Assembly: GCF_008831285.2 (NCBI RefSeq) | Contig: NC_045142.1 | Span: 18,293,354 to 18,357,353, forward strand | DNA: 64,000 bases | Origin: Nymphaea colorata | Lineage: Eukaryota; Streptophyta; Magnoliopsida; Nymphaeales; Nymphaeaceae | Direction: 5' to 3' | Shown here: positions 23,105 through 33,344 of the stretch, piece by piece | Layout of the letters: each line of letters starts with the position of its first letter | How positions within the stretch are numbered: position 1 is the first letter of the stretch | The notes under the pieces: generated by a model | The model's input: the letters and a program-made list of their open reading frames with translations, nothing else | Database searches by the model: none | What the model was told of the DNA's origin: nothing | Program-made: the position numbers and the translations under genes

Positions 23105-24330
23105 TCAAATAGTGGTGCCTGAGATCTTCGTTCCCTCGCGTCCCTGCATCTTGCTTTGAGTCGCCAGCCTCACCTCCTCCTTGATCGCCTGACTATTCAT
23201 GTCATTCCCCCATGGAGGTTTCCATGGCTGCTTTGCACTCCTTCCATTCGCATGTGAGGCCTCCAGCAAAGCGACATGGCGCTCTGCCGATAACTCCACA
23301 TAAACATAAGAAGAATTATGCGTACCTTGCCGTTTGACTATTGGCGATAATGCAATGGTGCCTTTCTTGGGTGATCAAAAAGAATGTGCCCCCATGGCCT
23401 AAATGGTGCTTCCCAATTCCAACTACTTCTTTTTCCAACTTGAATCCACATGAAGTATGAACGAACATCCAAGATTTCATAAAATCTGGCTCGTTCCTTT
23501 TTCATCAACATTAACGATTTTATGGCCATTTTCTTGTAGGTTCTCTTCACTTCCTGCAATCTCTTGCTTCATGACCTCAACGCAAGGGAAATTATTGTTG
23601 CTACCATAAAAAACGAGTTGATGACAGACCTTAACCGTCTCTTCGTCTTGAGAGGCAGACACTACCTTTGCTATTTGTTCTCCATCCTTGTATGACAACT
23701 CTAGAATGTTCTCAGTTCTGATCACCTTACCATCTAAGTTGTTAAGCAATTGTTCCAGCAGGTCTTTGAAAGCCTTTTGCTGTGCCATTATCATTCCCAA
23801 TCTCTTATCCATGGATTATCGGGACTGCTCGATCTTCCCAACCTTCCTTTCCATCGCCTCTGTGAACTAGTCCATCATTTGGTGCTCTTCCTCCAATTGC
23901 TTGCAGAAGGATTCAAGAACTGTAGGATCCTCATCCTCATCAGCAGACAATGTGAAGAGGTGGTTTGGTTTGGTGAATAAGAAGACCGGCTCTGATACCA
24001 TTGTTAGCCACCACCTGCTACAAAAAAATAGTCACCCACACACACTGCCCTAACCCTGTTAGAGCAACCCTCACCAGAGGAAAATCCTAGTTCATCGAAA
24101 ACCTCTGGTGAAATCCCTACTTCATCGATAACCCTAATGACCCCCACAATTCCCTTACTTATAGTGAACTTCTGGATCGGTCCAGTAGACCCGATTCTTG
24201 ATCCGAACCCTAGACTGTAACAGTCTCCAACCTGGTTCTTGAAATCGAGAGGCTCCTCAATTCGAACCGAGATGTCTCCCCAACTTGGTTCTTGAAAACC
24301 GAGTTACTCCCCGACCCGGTTCACATTTGT
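23105..24330 (-). mobile_element. Remnant of a minus-strand LTR retrotransposon (LTR, primer site, leader)
   Basis: On the minus strand the order is an LTR-like stretch (about 24,330-24,006) ending GGTGGCTAACA, then TGGTATCAGAGCC, a standard initiator-Met-tRNA primer-binding site (23,988-24,000), then a leader and a short coding piece (23,812-23,477). That piece includes MDKRLGMIMAQQKAFKDLLE and resembles the start of a gag reading frame, but it has no recognisable capsid, zinc knuckle or pol. The LTR segment 24,213-24,325 recurs at 30,479-30,590. About 650 bp of the body (23,220-23,880) recurs inside copy B at 42,318-42,968. The 3' part and the second LTR were not found. Confidence 0.55.
23988..24000 (-). 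promoter_or_regulatory. Retroelement primer-binding site
   Basis: GGCTCTGATACCA on the plus strand is the reverse complement of TGGTATCAGAGCC, which pairs with the 3' end of initiator methionine tRNA and primes minus-strand DNA synthesis. It directly follows an LTR-like end (CTAACA, plus one base), which sets the element's orientation. Confidence 0.75.
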
Positions 24331-24667
24331 ACACAGAAGACATGTGATTAACTGATATATAGGTGAGCTATCCAATCCAGTTGATATCTCATCCATGAAT
24401 AGTCTTTGTGGCCCCAATCATCTCTCCTAATAAATAGACCAAGACAAAGTCAATTTGTCAAATTGTGCAACTCTTCTAGACTACTAATCATTGTGGAAAA
24501 TAAATATATAAGCCCACAGTCACACTTAAATTGGAAAATGGCAGGCTTCAAGAGGATTCAGTTGGTTATAGGACCCTGAGATTTATTTTGCAAACAAAAA
24601 GGGATATGTTAATGACATCTAAAGCAACAAAAGAAATGATAAAAAGCAAGCACTGAGCAAACATAAC

Positions 24668-24773
24668 CTGAGAGAGCAAATCAGCAGCAGTGTGAACAGG
24701 GTTAGCATGCTTATCAGCAATAACCAATACTTCTGATGGGCCAGCAGGCATGTCTATGGAAACCATAGCCTCA
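24668..24773 (-). pseudogene. Single exon of histidinol dehydrogenase
   Basis: A 106-bp minus-strand exon encodes [20 protein letters not shown] followed by [16 protein letters not shown]. This is a highly conserved block of histidinol dehydrogenase, the plastid enzyme of the last two steps of histidine synthesis. It has an AG acceptor side (GTGAG before TGAGGC) and a GTTATG donor after DLLSQ. No neighbouring exons of this gene were found, so it is an isolated captured exon. A degraded copy of about 40 bp lies near 25,530-25,570. Confidence 0.85.
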
Positions 24774-25860
24774 CTCACTATTATGGAGAAAAAAGAACAT
24801 CTGGTTGATGTGTTCTTTTGATATGACAACTACTCGACATGGTAGTGCAGTTATTGAGTTGGAAAGGTCATCTTTAGTGATTCAGTCTGTTCATGGATAA
24901 AGTCTCATGGGAACACAATTTTTTGAAGTTGCGTACTTTTCATTTGGGTAGCAATGCGGTAGAATTAAACTTCCAGATTTAATAAAAGGGCTTGTGTGCA
25001 ATGGGATGGAACTTTCTAGGCATCTTACTTCCTTGTTTGATGGTATGGAAGTTTTACCTATGCCGTTTTTTCCTCCACCACCACTACACAAAGCCCCCCC
25101 CCCCCCCCACACCCACTTTGTCAACGTGCCTGTTTGATGGCTAGAATTGAACTTCAAAATTTCTCCTTCACATATTTAACAGAAATAAATAGTATTTTCA
25201 CAAAATAAAAATAAAAATTGTAATCTGAAACATCAAGGGCAACCATCTCATTCATCTTTACAAAAGGAAGAAAATAACCTTCTTATCCAAATGGTTAATT
25301 GTACATTTCAATATTCATACATATAGAGCAAAATATGAGTGAAGAAAAGGTTAGCACTTTGCATTCCGTTAGCTGCAAAGTAACTCAATGAATAGAAGAG
25401 AAGATATTACAAAGGACAATTGTGTATAGAGTCAAAGATGTTGCATGACGTAAAAAATTAGCCAAGTAAGCCTAAATTCAATATAACAATTTTTCTCTTG
25501 ATGCACCCATCAATTTAACTTCCCCTAACTGCATCCTGATGGGCCAGTCAGGCATGTCTATGGAAACTAACCTCATTTCCACTGGAAACAGAATAGTAGT
25601 TCTTGAAGACAATTTGTAGGAAATAAATATCTTAAAACCCAGTAAAAAATAAGGAAAAATCAATAAGCTATACTAACATGCAAGATGACTATTATGCTTG
25701 CAACGAAGATGAACATGCAACTCTCACGAAGGGATTTCTTTCCATTTTCAAGGTGTGAGCATAAAGAAATTATTCTCTGCTTCATAGGAAACCAAAGAAA
25801 AGGAGTAGATATTAACCTCGAATCATTCATTCACAAAGGATCTGCAATCAATGCTAGAGA
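24774..25860. other. Spacer with short degraded exon copy
   Basis: No gene. A 17-base C run starts near 25,091. At 25,530-25,570 a sequence matches part of the histidinol dehydrogenase exon (GATGGGCCAG-CAGGCATGTCTATGGAAAC) with mutations, so this region probably holds a second, decayed copy of the same fragment. Confidence 0.5.
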
Positions 25861-25879
25861 CTTCAGCTTTCATGTCCTT

Positions 25880-26590
25880 CATCCCTTGGCAGACACTTTT
25901 TCTTTCTTGCTTTCTTTTGCCATTGATTTTCTTTTGCTTTTTCTTGCTTTTTTTTTCTTGTCTTCTTAGTCATTTCGATTTTTTTTTTTAGGCCGACCTT
26001 CACCTTTGAGGGAAATACCTCACCACCCCAAAGGCTACTACAGAACGCCATCTCTTTGATGGTTTTATGTAGCTTTGTCAAGTGTCATACCTACTTCAAC
26101 TTATTAGCCATCTCTTTGATGGTTTTGTGTAGCTTTGTCACGTGTCATACCCACTTCAACTTATGAGTTTCAACGAGACAAAATGTTCATAGGTTGTTAT
26201 CTTCGTGAAATACACATAATCACCTTTATGCATACCAAGTACTCTCGCTTACTAACCTAGAGGAACAACTACACTCGCCCTGAGCCCATCTCTCAATACT
26301 CATTTTACTACTTGCCAAGGTTACAAAGAACACTCGGGCTTCCACGTCTTCACACTTTCATGTCTGATTCTTGCATATGTTTGATTGCAAAGGCGAATAA
26401 TAAATCACCTTTATGCATGCCCAGTACTCTCGATTACTAACCTAGAGGAACAACTACACTCGCCCCGAGCCCATCTCTCAATACTCATTTTGCTACTTGC
26501 CAAGGTTTCAAAGAACACTCGGGCTTCCACGTCTTCGCACTTTCATGTTTGATTCTTGCATATGTTTGATTGCAAAGGCGAATAACATTT
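25880..26590 (+). repeat. Third copy of the arm repeat, with internal tandem duplications
   Basis: In the same orientation as the left arm, this carries the T/C-rich run, GGCCGACCTTCACCT and the GAGCCCATCTCTCAA block. It has expanded internally: a 60-bp unit is repeated at 26,048-26,107 and 26,108-26,167, and a 185-bp unit at 26,221-26,405 and 26,406-26,590. It lacks a nearby inverted partner. Confidence 0.8.
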
Positions 26591-27890
26591 CGTAATCATT
26601 GAGCTCCTCGAGATCACTGAACCAATCTTCATCACTCACACAAAGAATCTTTCTAGTCTTCTCCTTCAATTGACTGATAGCAAGGGCTTGAAACTTCCTA
26701 CTTAACCCTCAAAGGAATACCTAAGACAAATCGAAGGTACATCGTAGTGCAGCAAAATTCCTTTCCAAAAATAGTTGGTTTATTAAAACTTCTTTACGTC
26801 AAGTGATATACGTTTTCCCTTTTCCTTCGAGAAGAGTACGTTTATAAAACCAAGTGAGCTATGGTTGGAACAAGAGAAATGACTAGGATGGTTTTTGCAA
26901 ACTAAACATAACAAGAAATCATTCCCCTTGAACTCACCCTGTAAATATAGGGCTTTGTGATGGAAGGGTTCATAACAAGATGAATTCCTTAGACTTCTCC
27001 TATTGTAAGGGTTCCTTGAGAAAAAGGGAAAAAAATGACTAGGAGAAAAGGCTAATTCCAACTCCGTTACCCACTAAAACACCACTGAGGCGAAAGTTGA
27101 AGGTTGACAAGATGAAAGGATGGATTCCATGGCCCATGACACATAATAATGTAGGTGTAACTTTGAGGAATGTTAGGAGGGAAAGGTACTCTTTGCCTTC
27201 CATTTCATATAAAATAAATTAACTCAGATTATTGAAGAGATATAACACACTAGAAATGAAAAACATGACAGCTCAATCCTCTCAACCTAATCAGCAGCAG
27301 CAATATTCAATCTACTTGTTGTCAAAAACCGTAACATATACAACATGTCTTCTAATTGCCACAACAATTGGTACTGAAGCAGATCTTCAAATAAGTCAAC
27401 AACTAATTCAGAATCAATCAGTAAAATTTATAGCAGTAAACTGTCTCATTTTTTCTTTGAGAAAGAAGCCCCACATTGGCGAACAAAACAAATCACACAA
27501 GCTATGATACCATGTGAACAAACTAAATATCTCACAAATAGGCAAATCTATGACACTTCTGAATCGCAAATTAATTTATTAAGAACCTCACAAATAGCCC
27601 TTTAAGAACTTGATCGACCAACAAACAGAAAACAACATGAGCTGTTGGGATCTCCAACAGCTTGAAACATAGCCCATGCAGAGTCATCGGCTCTCTACAG
27701 CTAAGATATTCAGCTGGTAAAGCAGAAAAAAAAAGAAAATAAAATAAAATAAAAGACCACAAAGATAAGAAAAATAAAAATAAGAGATTACAGAAATAAA
27801 ACTAAGCATTCAATCAAAATATTGATATACTACATACAAAAAGAGAATTTGGTCCAGGAACATAGATTTTCTTGCTTCCCCCACCCCCCT
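26591..27890. other. Non-coding stretch
   Basis: AT-rich with no recognisable gene. CTATGATACCATGTG near 27,505 resembles a decayed, reversed LTR primer site (GCTCTGATACCATG) and is only a hint of another retroelement scrap. Confidence 0.35.
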
Positions 27891-28044
27891 TCTAAAGATT
27901 GATCAGAGAATCAGATGTAGATCTAGTGCGCCGGACCTGGATCACCAACTTTGGTAATATCCTAACCCATCTACACATTTACTTTTGTTTTTCCGCTGGC
28001 GGCCTTTCTTTTCTTGCTCTAATAAGTCCCGCATCCTTCCTCTC

Positions 28045-28385
28045 CTCTTTCCCCAACATCGCTCCTTCCTTTCCTCTCTCGCTGCTCTCTCGCTCCCTCC
28101 TTCCTTTCTTCTTTCCCCAACCTCGCTCCCTCCTTCCTCTCTCGCTGCTGTCTCACTCCCTCCTTCCTCTCTCGCTGCTGTCTCGCTCCCTCCTTCCTCT
28201 CCCCTTTCCCCAACCTCGCTCCCTTCTTTCCTCTCTCGCTGCTCTCTCGCTCCCTCCTTCCTCTCCTTTTTCCCCAACCTCGCTCCCTCCTTCCTCTCTC
28301 GCTCCCTCCTTCATCTCCTCTTTCCCCAACCTCACTCCCTCCTTTCCTCTCTCGCTGCTCTCTCGCTCCCTCCTTCCCCAACGTC
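28045..28385 (+). repeat. Polypyrimidine minisatellite
   Basis: About 340 bp of almost pure C/T on the plus strand, built from recurring blocks such as CTCTCGCTGCTCTCTCGCTC, CCTCCTTCCTCTC and CCCCAACCTCGCTCC in irregular order, with units of about 30-60 bp. Both strands stay open in several frames only because of the biased composition; these frames are not genes. Such a tract can form triplex or other non-B DNA, and similar CT-rich tracts are common in plant 5' UTRs. Confidence 0.85.
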
Positions 28386-29437
28386 GCCCGCTTGCATCCC
28401 TAGGTGAGCCCTATGCGTCTCTCTGTCGCTCTCACACACACACGTTCTGTCAATAACCCATCTCTCTCTCTTCACACACAGGACTTAGGCACCATCTTCA
28501 ACAAGAAATTTGGGTTTATCCCTCTTGGCTGATGCTTTACTCAGGTATGCCTCTCACTGAATCTTTATTTTGTGCTTTCTGCAATTCAAGCATGTATTAT
28601 CCTGAGAAATGCCCTTTTTGTTGTAGTTTACAGTCCAGTTGATAAAATGTCTCTGTTTCTTTGAGGACTTGTATATATGGAGGTAGGTGTTGAACATCAC
28701 AACTTTGGGAGCAAGATAATGGCAATCACACATGTTTATGAATAAAGTTGTTAATCCCGATGGAGTTTTTTTATTTATGTTCTTTAACATCAATTGTGGT
28801 CCAATTTGCCTATTAGAGGAAATCATATGTTTTATATTACAATTAGTTGCTTCTTTCGTAATTCAACATGCTCGGGTCTTTGTTTTATTACTCCTTGATG
28901 GCAATATGAAAAGAAAAAGACAATGTTTCATTTGGTTTTCTGGCTGTTTTCATACATAAAATGGCAGAACATGTTTGACACCTACAACCTGGTTTTTTAC
29001 CAGGACCAGTTTTTGGGTGGCATCCAAAAAACCACCCAAGCGTATTACAACATTTCAAACACGCATACAACTATGGGTCGGTATCGGGCCGGCCCGGACC
29101 GGACCGCTATCCCGACCCCCTTTCCAATTTTTTTCTGGACTAGCACTCTATCAGTTTTCCGCAGTATTATGTTTTCCATATCCATCATCATTAGCCAGAA
29201 GAGGAAAGGAAAGATTTGTGCCAAGAAGAGAAGAAGGAGAATAGAAAATCCCTTCACTTGCTCAATCATATCTTGCAACTCTCCAAATCTCAATATTATT
29301 CCATCAACAGGACTAACCTATTACCCAAGAACAATAAAGTGATAAACAGTAACTGAGCACTTAGTACACACCCCAGAAAAAGCAAACAGAAAAGAAATGT
29401 TACAGGAGACAAGATAGAAGGGCAGGTTACCAGTTAC
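28386..29437. other. Non-coding stretch with a possible small exon
   Basis: A segment at about 28,483-28,543 has an AG before it (CACACAG) and a donor-like GGTATGCC after it, and could be a 5' exon downstream of the CT-rich tract; no protein is recognisable. A GC-rich patch at 29,080-29,115 (GGGCCGGCCCGGACCGGACC) interrupts otherwise AT-rich DNA. Nothing else stands out. Confidence 0.3.
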
Positions 29438-29547
29438 CAGACAATTTGGATCAGGCTCAATAGGCCGTGAGCTTACTTTAAGGGAGTGTATAAAAAACTC
29501 TTGTAATGAAGCATATTCCTCCAACAGTAAACCAACTTCTTCAATAT
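29438..29547 (-). pseudogene. Probable phosphatidylserine decarboxylase exon
   Basis: A 110-bp minus-strand exon with a TTATAG acceptor and a GTAACTG donor encodes LLLEEYASLQEFFIHSLKV followed by SSRPIEPDPNCL. This resembles the segment of the mitochondrial-type phosphatidylserine decarboxylase just before its conserved SPVDG block. That enzyme makes phosphatidylethanolamine from phosphatidylserine. No other exon of the gene was found nearby. The match is from memory and rests on about 35 residues. Confidence 0.55.
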
Positions 29548-29772
29548 CTATAAAAAAGAGATGGTTATTGATACTCTTTCAACCTTAGAATGCATGACAG
29601 ACAAAATGTAGCATAGCAACAACAATACAGGGTGTCCAATATTACATATTTTATTGGTCAGGCATACACTTTGGAAAATCATATCATTTCAGAAGATGAC
29701 AACACAAAGTTCACAGTAAACAAACCCAAAATTCAAAGCATTATGACATTTTTAAAAGCAGGATTCTTACGG

Positions 29773-29906
29773 TTCCAAGTAACTAAATAGCATGTACCAC
29801 AGTTCTCTGGTCATAAAAGGGACAGTCCTTAAGGTTTAAAACATGCTCCCATATTACGCAACAAGAATACACATAACCTCAAGATTGGTAGGGAAGCTAA
29901 CGATCA
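29773..29906 (+). repeat. Dispersed repeat, partner at 1,293-1,415
   Basis: Same orientation and order of landmarks as the copy near the window start, with an extra CTGGT and a few substitutions. It shows that the region between the duplication copies also received pieces found left of copy A. Confidence 0.8.
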
Positions 29907-30233
29907 GACACCACAATTCTATTTAAAGATGTTCACATATTCAAATTCGAACTCGAATATGGATGAAGAAGTTTCTATACCATATAGAAATCCAACTTTA
30001 TAAACTTGTTGAAAAATTTTAACCAGAGCGAGTTTTATGCCCACGCAATCTATCCCCGATTGACTTGACTACGCCCTAGGCAGCATTCGTTGCAGATGCA
30101 TGATAAAACACAAGGAAACTCGCATTGTGATTCTATTCCTACAGTTCGAGAGGGTCAGGACAAATGAGATGAACAACATGAATCAACAAATAGAGGCGAA
30201 GTAATAAGAATGACAGAGATCAGATCGGAGGTC

Positions 30234-30400
30234 TAACCTGCTCAACCATAGCTGCGGAGAAGGAGATGCCTTTTCCAACCGAACTACCTTCTTGGTGCCC
30301 AATTCTCAACCCCAAAATCCATGATGCCTCCTCCCCTACTCTCTCTCTCTCTCTCTTCACTCTCTTGGGTTTTGATGAAGAAGAGATGGAGGGTTGCCCA
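30234..30400 (-). other. Possible 5' exon with GA-rich leader
   Basis: On the minus strand a (GA)n tract (30,338-30,358) is followed by two in-context ATGs and then by GGTTGAGCAG before a GTTAGACC donor-like site at about 30,237. It looks like a first exon with a GA-rich 5' UTR. The coding part is too short to name, and a link with the phosphatidylserine decarboxylase exon 700 bp downstream is possible but unproven. Confidence 0.3.
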
Positions 30401-30478
30401 ACGTCTATTTCTCTCCTACCGTGTTTTTAAATTCTAAAATCTAAAAAGGAAGGTGAGAAGATTGCTCTTTAAAAAAAT

Positions 30479-30650
30479 AGACTGTAACAGTCTCCAACCT
30501 GGTTCTTGAAATCGAGAGGCTCCTCAACTCGAACCGAGATGTCTCCCCAACTTGGTTCTTGAAACCGAGTTGCTCCCCGACCCGGTTCTTGAAGCTGATA
30601 CGTCACTCCAACTCGGTTCTTCAAACTGAGATGCCTCCCCAACCTGGTTC
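30479..30650 (-). mobile_element. LTR scrap related to the 24-kb remnant
   Basis: Positions 30,479-30,590 match 24,213-24,325 nearly base for base (GACTGTAACAGTCTCCAACC and following). The next 60 bp continue as degenerate repeats of CCCAACTCGGTTCTTGAAAC. It is a fragment of the same LTR family, without a primer site or coding region. Confidence 0.7.
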
Positions 30651-31318
30651 TATGAAACGACCCCCACAACTAAACTCTGCTATGCCGAGAGGTAAAACTC
30701 CATTTTGGGAGGTCGATGCAAGGGTGAATTCATACCTGGGTTATGTGGAGGATTGGAGGTGTCATGATGAGAGCTGCTAGAGCCAGTCTAGACTATGGAG
30801 TACCTGTCACGACATTCCAGTCAACCTGCAGAGTGCTGCCAGACATCTCCTCTCCATCATCAGTCTGTATCCTTGTATACACGTCTGTCAATCTCAATCT
30901 CTGCAATTTTTTTTATCATCTGCACATCAATCTCTACTAGTTTCATTGTGTCCTCCAAGCGCTGCGAGTTTCGTCATGTCCTCCAAGCGCTACGAGTACC
31001 TACCATTGTTAGCACTGATTCTGGTTCACTTGCAATTAAGCGATTAACCAAGCACCCTCCCAACTCTAAGTTAGGCCAGGAAAAGAGTCTCAGAGAGGTA
31101 AGCCTCATTAAGTTTTTGTGTAACCCTAAATTCTTCAAGGGTATCTATGGAGCGTGAAGACTTCTGGGGTCGACAACATCTCCATACGGCTGCGCTCCAA
31201 TGCATCGCACATGTTCCAATGCATCACACATCCTTGACTGCATGAATCTTTCATCCAAATCTCCTTAAAAATCAACAAGCACATGACTTTGAACTGTATA
31301 ACATGCATGAAAGCCTAC
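30651..31318. other. Non-coding stretch
   Basis: No gene recognised. CTCCAAGCGCTGCGAGTTTCG and CTCCAAGCGCTACGAGTACC form a short tandem repeat near 30,954-31,003. Confidence 0.35.
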
Positions 31319-31500
31319 CTGCAAACCATGCAAGACACCAGCTTTGCACAGAACTGCATCAGGTTTTATACTTAGAAGAGCCAATATTTTATCCTTTGTT
31401 GAAGAACATCTAGCAGAAATTGACAACCAGCCGTACTTGCTCTGAACAGATGATGGCTTTATACAAAGCTCTCTCCACTTTCGGTGTTGGGGGACAGAAA
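31319..31500 (-). other. Unidentified exon-like open stretch
   Basis: On the minus strand a frame is open for about 60 codons and ends at a clean GCAG|GTAGGC donor (low end 31,319). It includes STKDKILALLSIKPDAVLCK. The Ser/Arg-rich first part resembles an organelle transit peptide. I do not recognise the protein. It may be another captured exon. Confidence 0.35.
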
Positions 31501-31884
31501 CATGACATCTTATTTGGAGAGGGTAAGAAATTCTATGTTCCCTTGATAATAAAGGAAAGGCTAAGATAATTCTCTCCCTGAACTGTGATTCTAAAAGAGG
31601 CCTAGTTTTTTATCATGCTGGGTATAAAGAAAAGCTCACAAACTAAAATAAGAGCGTGCTCTGTTTCCATCAAAGCCACCAAGGAAGTTTGAGTTTTTTT
31701 TATTCTAGCCCTTTTCTTGTCTTGATCATCTGTAGCAAAATTAGGAGCACACATGCAAGATATCAAATGAGGCTTTCCTAGAGAAAAAAAAATGACCCAG
31801 CTTCTTCCACAATTGCCATGGAAGAGGACGCCCCGATTTTCCCACTTATCATGACATCTATCACAGTCAAAGAGAGAGGTCACC

Positions 31885-32260
31885 CTTTTTCAATAAAAAC
31901 AACAACCATAAATCGAAATTCTCCACAATAATAAAAAAATATAAAGATTTAAGCTAAATATGCTATGCATGATGTGTGAAACCATAAAGTTTATCTAAAC
32001 TAATGCAATGCTACACTTCCTTTGATGAATAAAGTTTTATCTAAACTAATGCAATGTTACACTTCCTTTGATGAATACTCTGCTGCTCACAAACCAGTGA
32101 AGTGGATGAAGCATTCCTCATTTGGAATGCACGAGGAAGACTGAATGGATCAGGTTAGGAGGGGACATTGAGAGCATGATCGCCAATAGTGGATGTTGGG
32201 AGTTTTCAAAGAAGACTCAAAAGGAGGGAATGGTCCACGTATTTTGAGACAAAGGAGTTG
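31885..32260 (+). repeat. Third partial copy of the 3.07-3.26 kb segment
   Basis: 31,885-31,990 matches 3,073-3,180 and 32,175-32,260 matches 3,177-3,262 (also in copy B from about 35,703). Between the two halves lie about 185 bp containing a 50-bp tandem repeat (TTATCTAAACTAATGCAATG twice). So this segment exists at least three times in the window. Confidence 0.8.
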
Positions 32261-32609
32261 AAATGTGGTTGCCCCTGGTAGCGAATAAATATCAGACCAC
32301 CCACCCATTAGCGATCTTCTGATGTAATTGAAATATCGTGGTTGATGGACTACGATTACAAACTTCCTGATACGGATCGTGAAAAATTTGGTCACGGACT
32401 CTTTTCTATTCAATGAAGCCTCAACGTAGTCCCACCTGAAGAAGGTAACATTCTTCTGTCAAAAGACACTTCAGACAGATTGAACTTGTTTTGTTCATCG
32501 ATTGGTTGACAACAGGAGTCTGAATTTCAATACTCGCTTTCAAGTAACTCCATAACAATAGAAACAGCCTGACCTTAGTGTTTGAGTGATTGAAGTCAGA
32601 CAAAATATA

Positions 32610-33344
32610 GTAGTGCAAAAATTCCTCTTTGTTCCCAAGCCCTGTGCCTGGCTCTGTAAATGTTCGCATTGTGGAAGACTTCTTCCTGTGAACCGAAAAA
32701 AAACGAACGGAAGACCTCGTCTGGGTCGAAATCCTCATCAAAGAAGTCGTTCCTGGCTCTTCTTCTTCTCCTCCTCATATGGTGTTGCTGGTTAAACTGA
32801 AAATCTTCAACCAGACCTGTTTGGTTCGTACTGCCTCTGCAATTCCTCATCACTCAAGCACTTGAAAGCTTTCGATACTATCTTGAATGCCTCGTCGACA
32901 CCCGGGGCCTTGTTCTTATCTGGATGAACTTTAAGGGACAATTTCCAGTAGGCTTTCTTGACTTCCTCCACAGAGCAGGTCTTCTCAAGGCAAAGAATTT
33001 CATAGTAATCCTTGCTCCTTGAGACTTGCCGTGCCGAATCAATGCAGCATGTTCTCGGTGAAATCACATCTACCATTCGAAGAACCCGCGCGTGCCTTCT
33101 TTTCTTGCCGATTCAAATTCCCCTCTCATTCATAGTCTCATTTACCCTGAGATATTTCTTCCTTGGAAACTTCAGAATCACGATTCATTCTCTCACAAGC
33201 AGCCAGAAGATCATCAACCTGCAAATTACCATCGAGGCGCCGCGCAATTCGAATGAACTTCAGCGCTCGGGATTCAACACCAGAAGCGAGTGACTCTTTC
33301 GCGATACTGATGCATCTCAATGCCTCATCCTTATTACCATCCAT
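32610..33344 (-). pseudogene. DnaJ protein (J-domain/DUF1977, dnaJ 49 type), broken
   Basis: The minus strand, read across three frames, gives the order of a plant chaperone of the dnaJ 49/DNAJB12-14 family, an ER-membrane Hsp70 co-chaperone of about 350 residues. The start is MDGNKDEALRCISIAKESL (ATG at 33,344-33,342), then ALKFIRIARRLDGNLQVDDL. The J-domain (32,820-33,020) has DYYEILCLEKTCSVEEVKKA and an intact HPD in KVHPDKNKAPG. After it come QTGLVEDFQFNQQH and DFDPDEVFRSFFFG (ending near 32,650). The usual linker before the J-domain is missing, frame changes occur between 33,138 and 33,076 and near 32,820, and the membrane segment and DUF1977 are not found. No introns are visible, so a retrocopy cannot be excluded. 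Confidence 0.85.

Noticed and set aside
27899-28456. Long overlapping open frames on both strands
   Set aside because: They arise from the C/T-only repeat tract; the translations are simple Ser/Leu/Pro or Arg/Glu/Gly repeats, and frames are open on both strands at once.
32150-32600. DUF1977 end of the DnaJ gene
   Set aside because: Frames exist on the right strand, but I could not match them to the family; the fragment seems to stop near 32,610.
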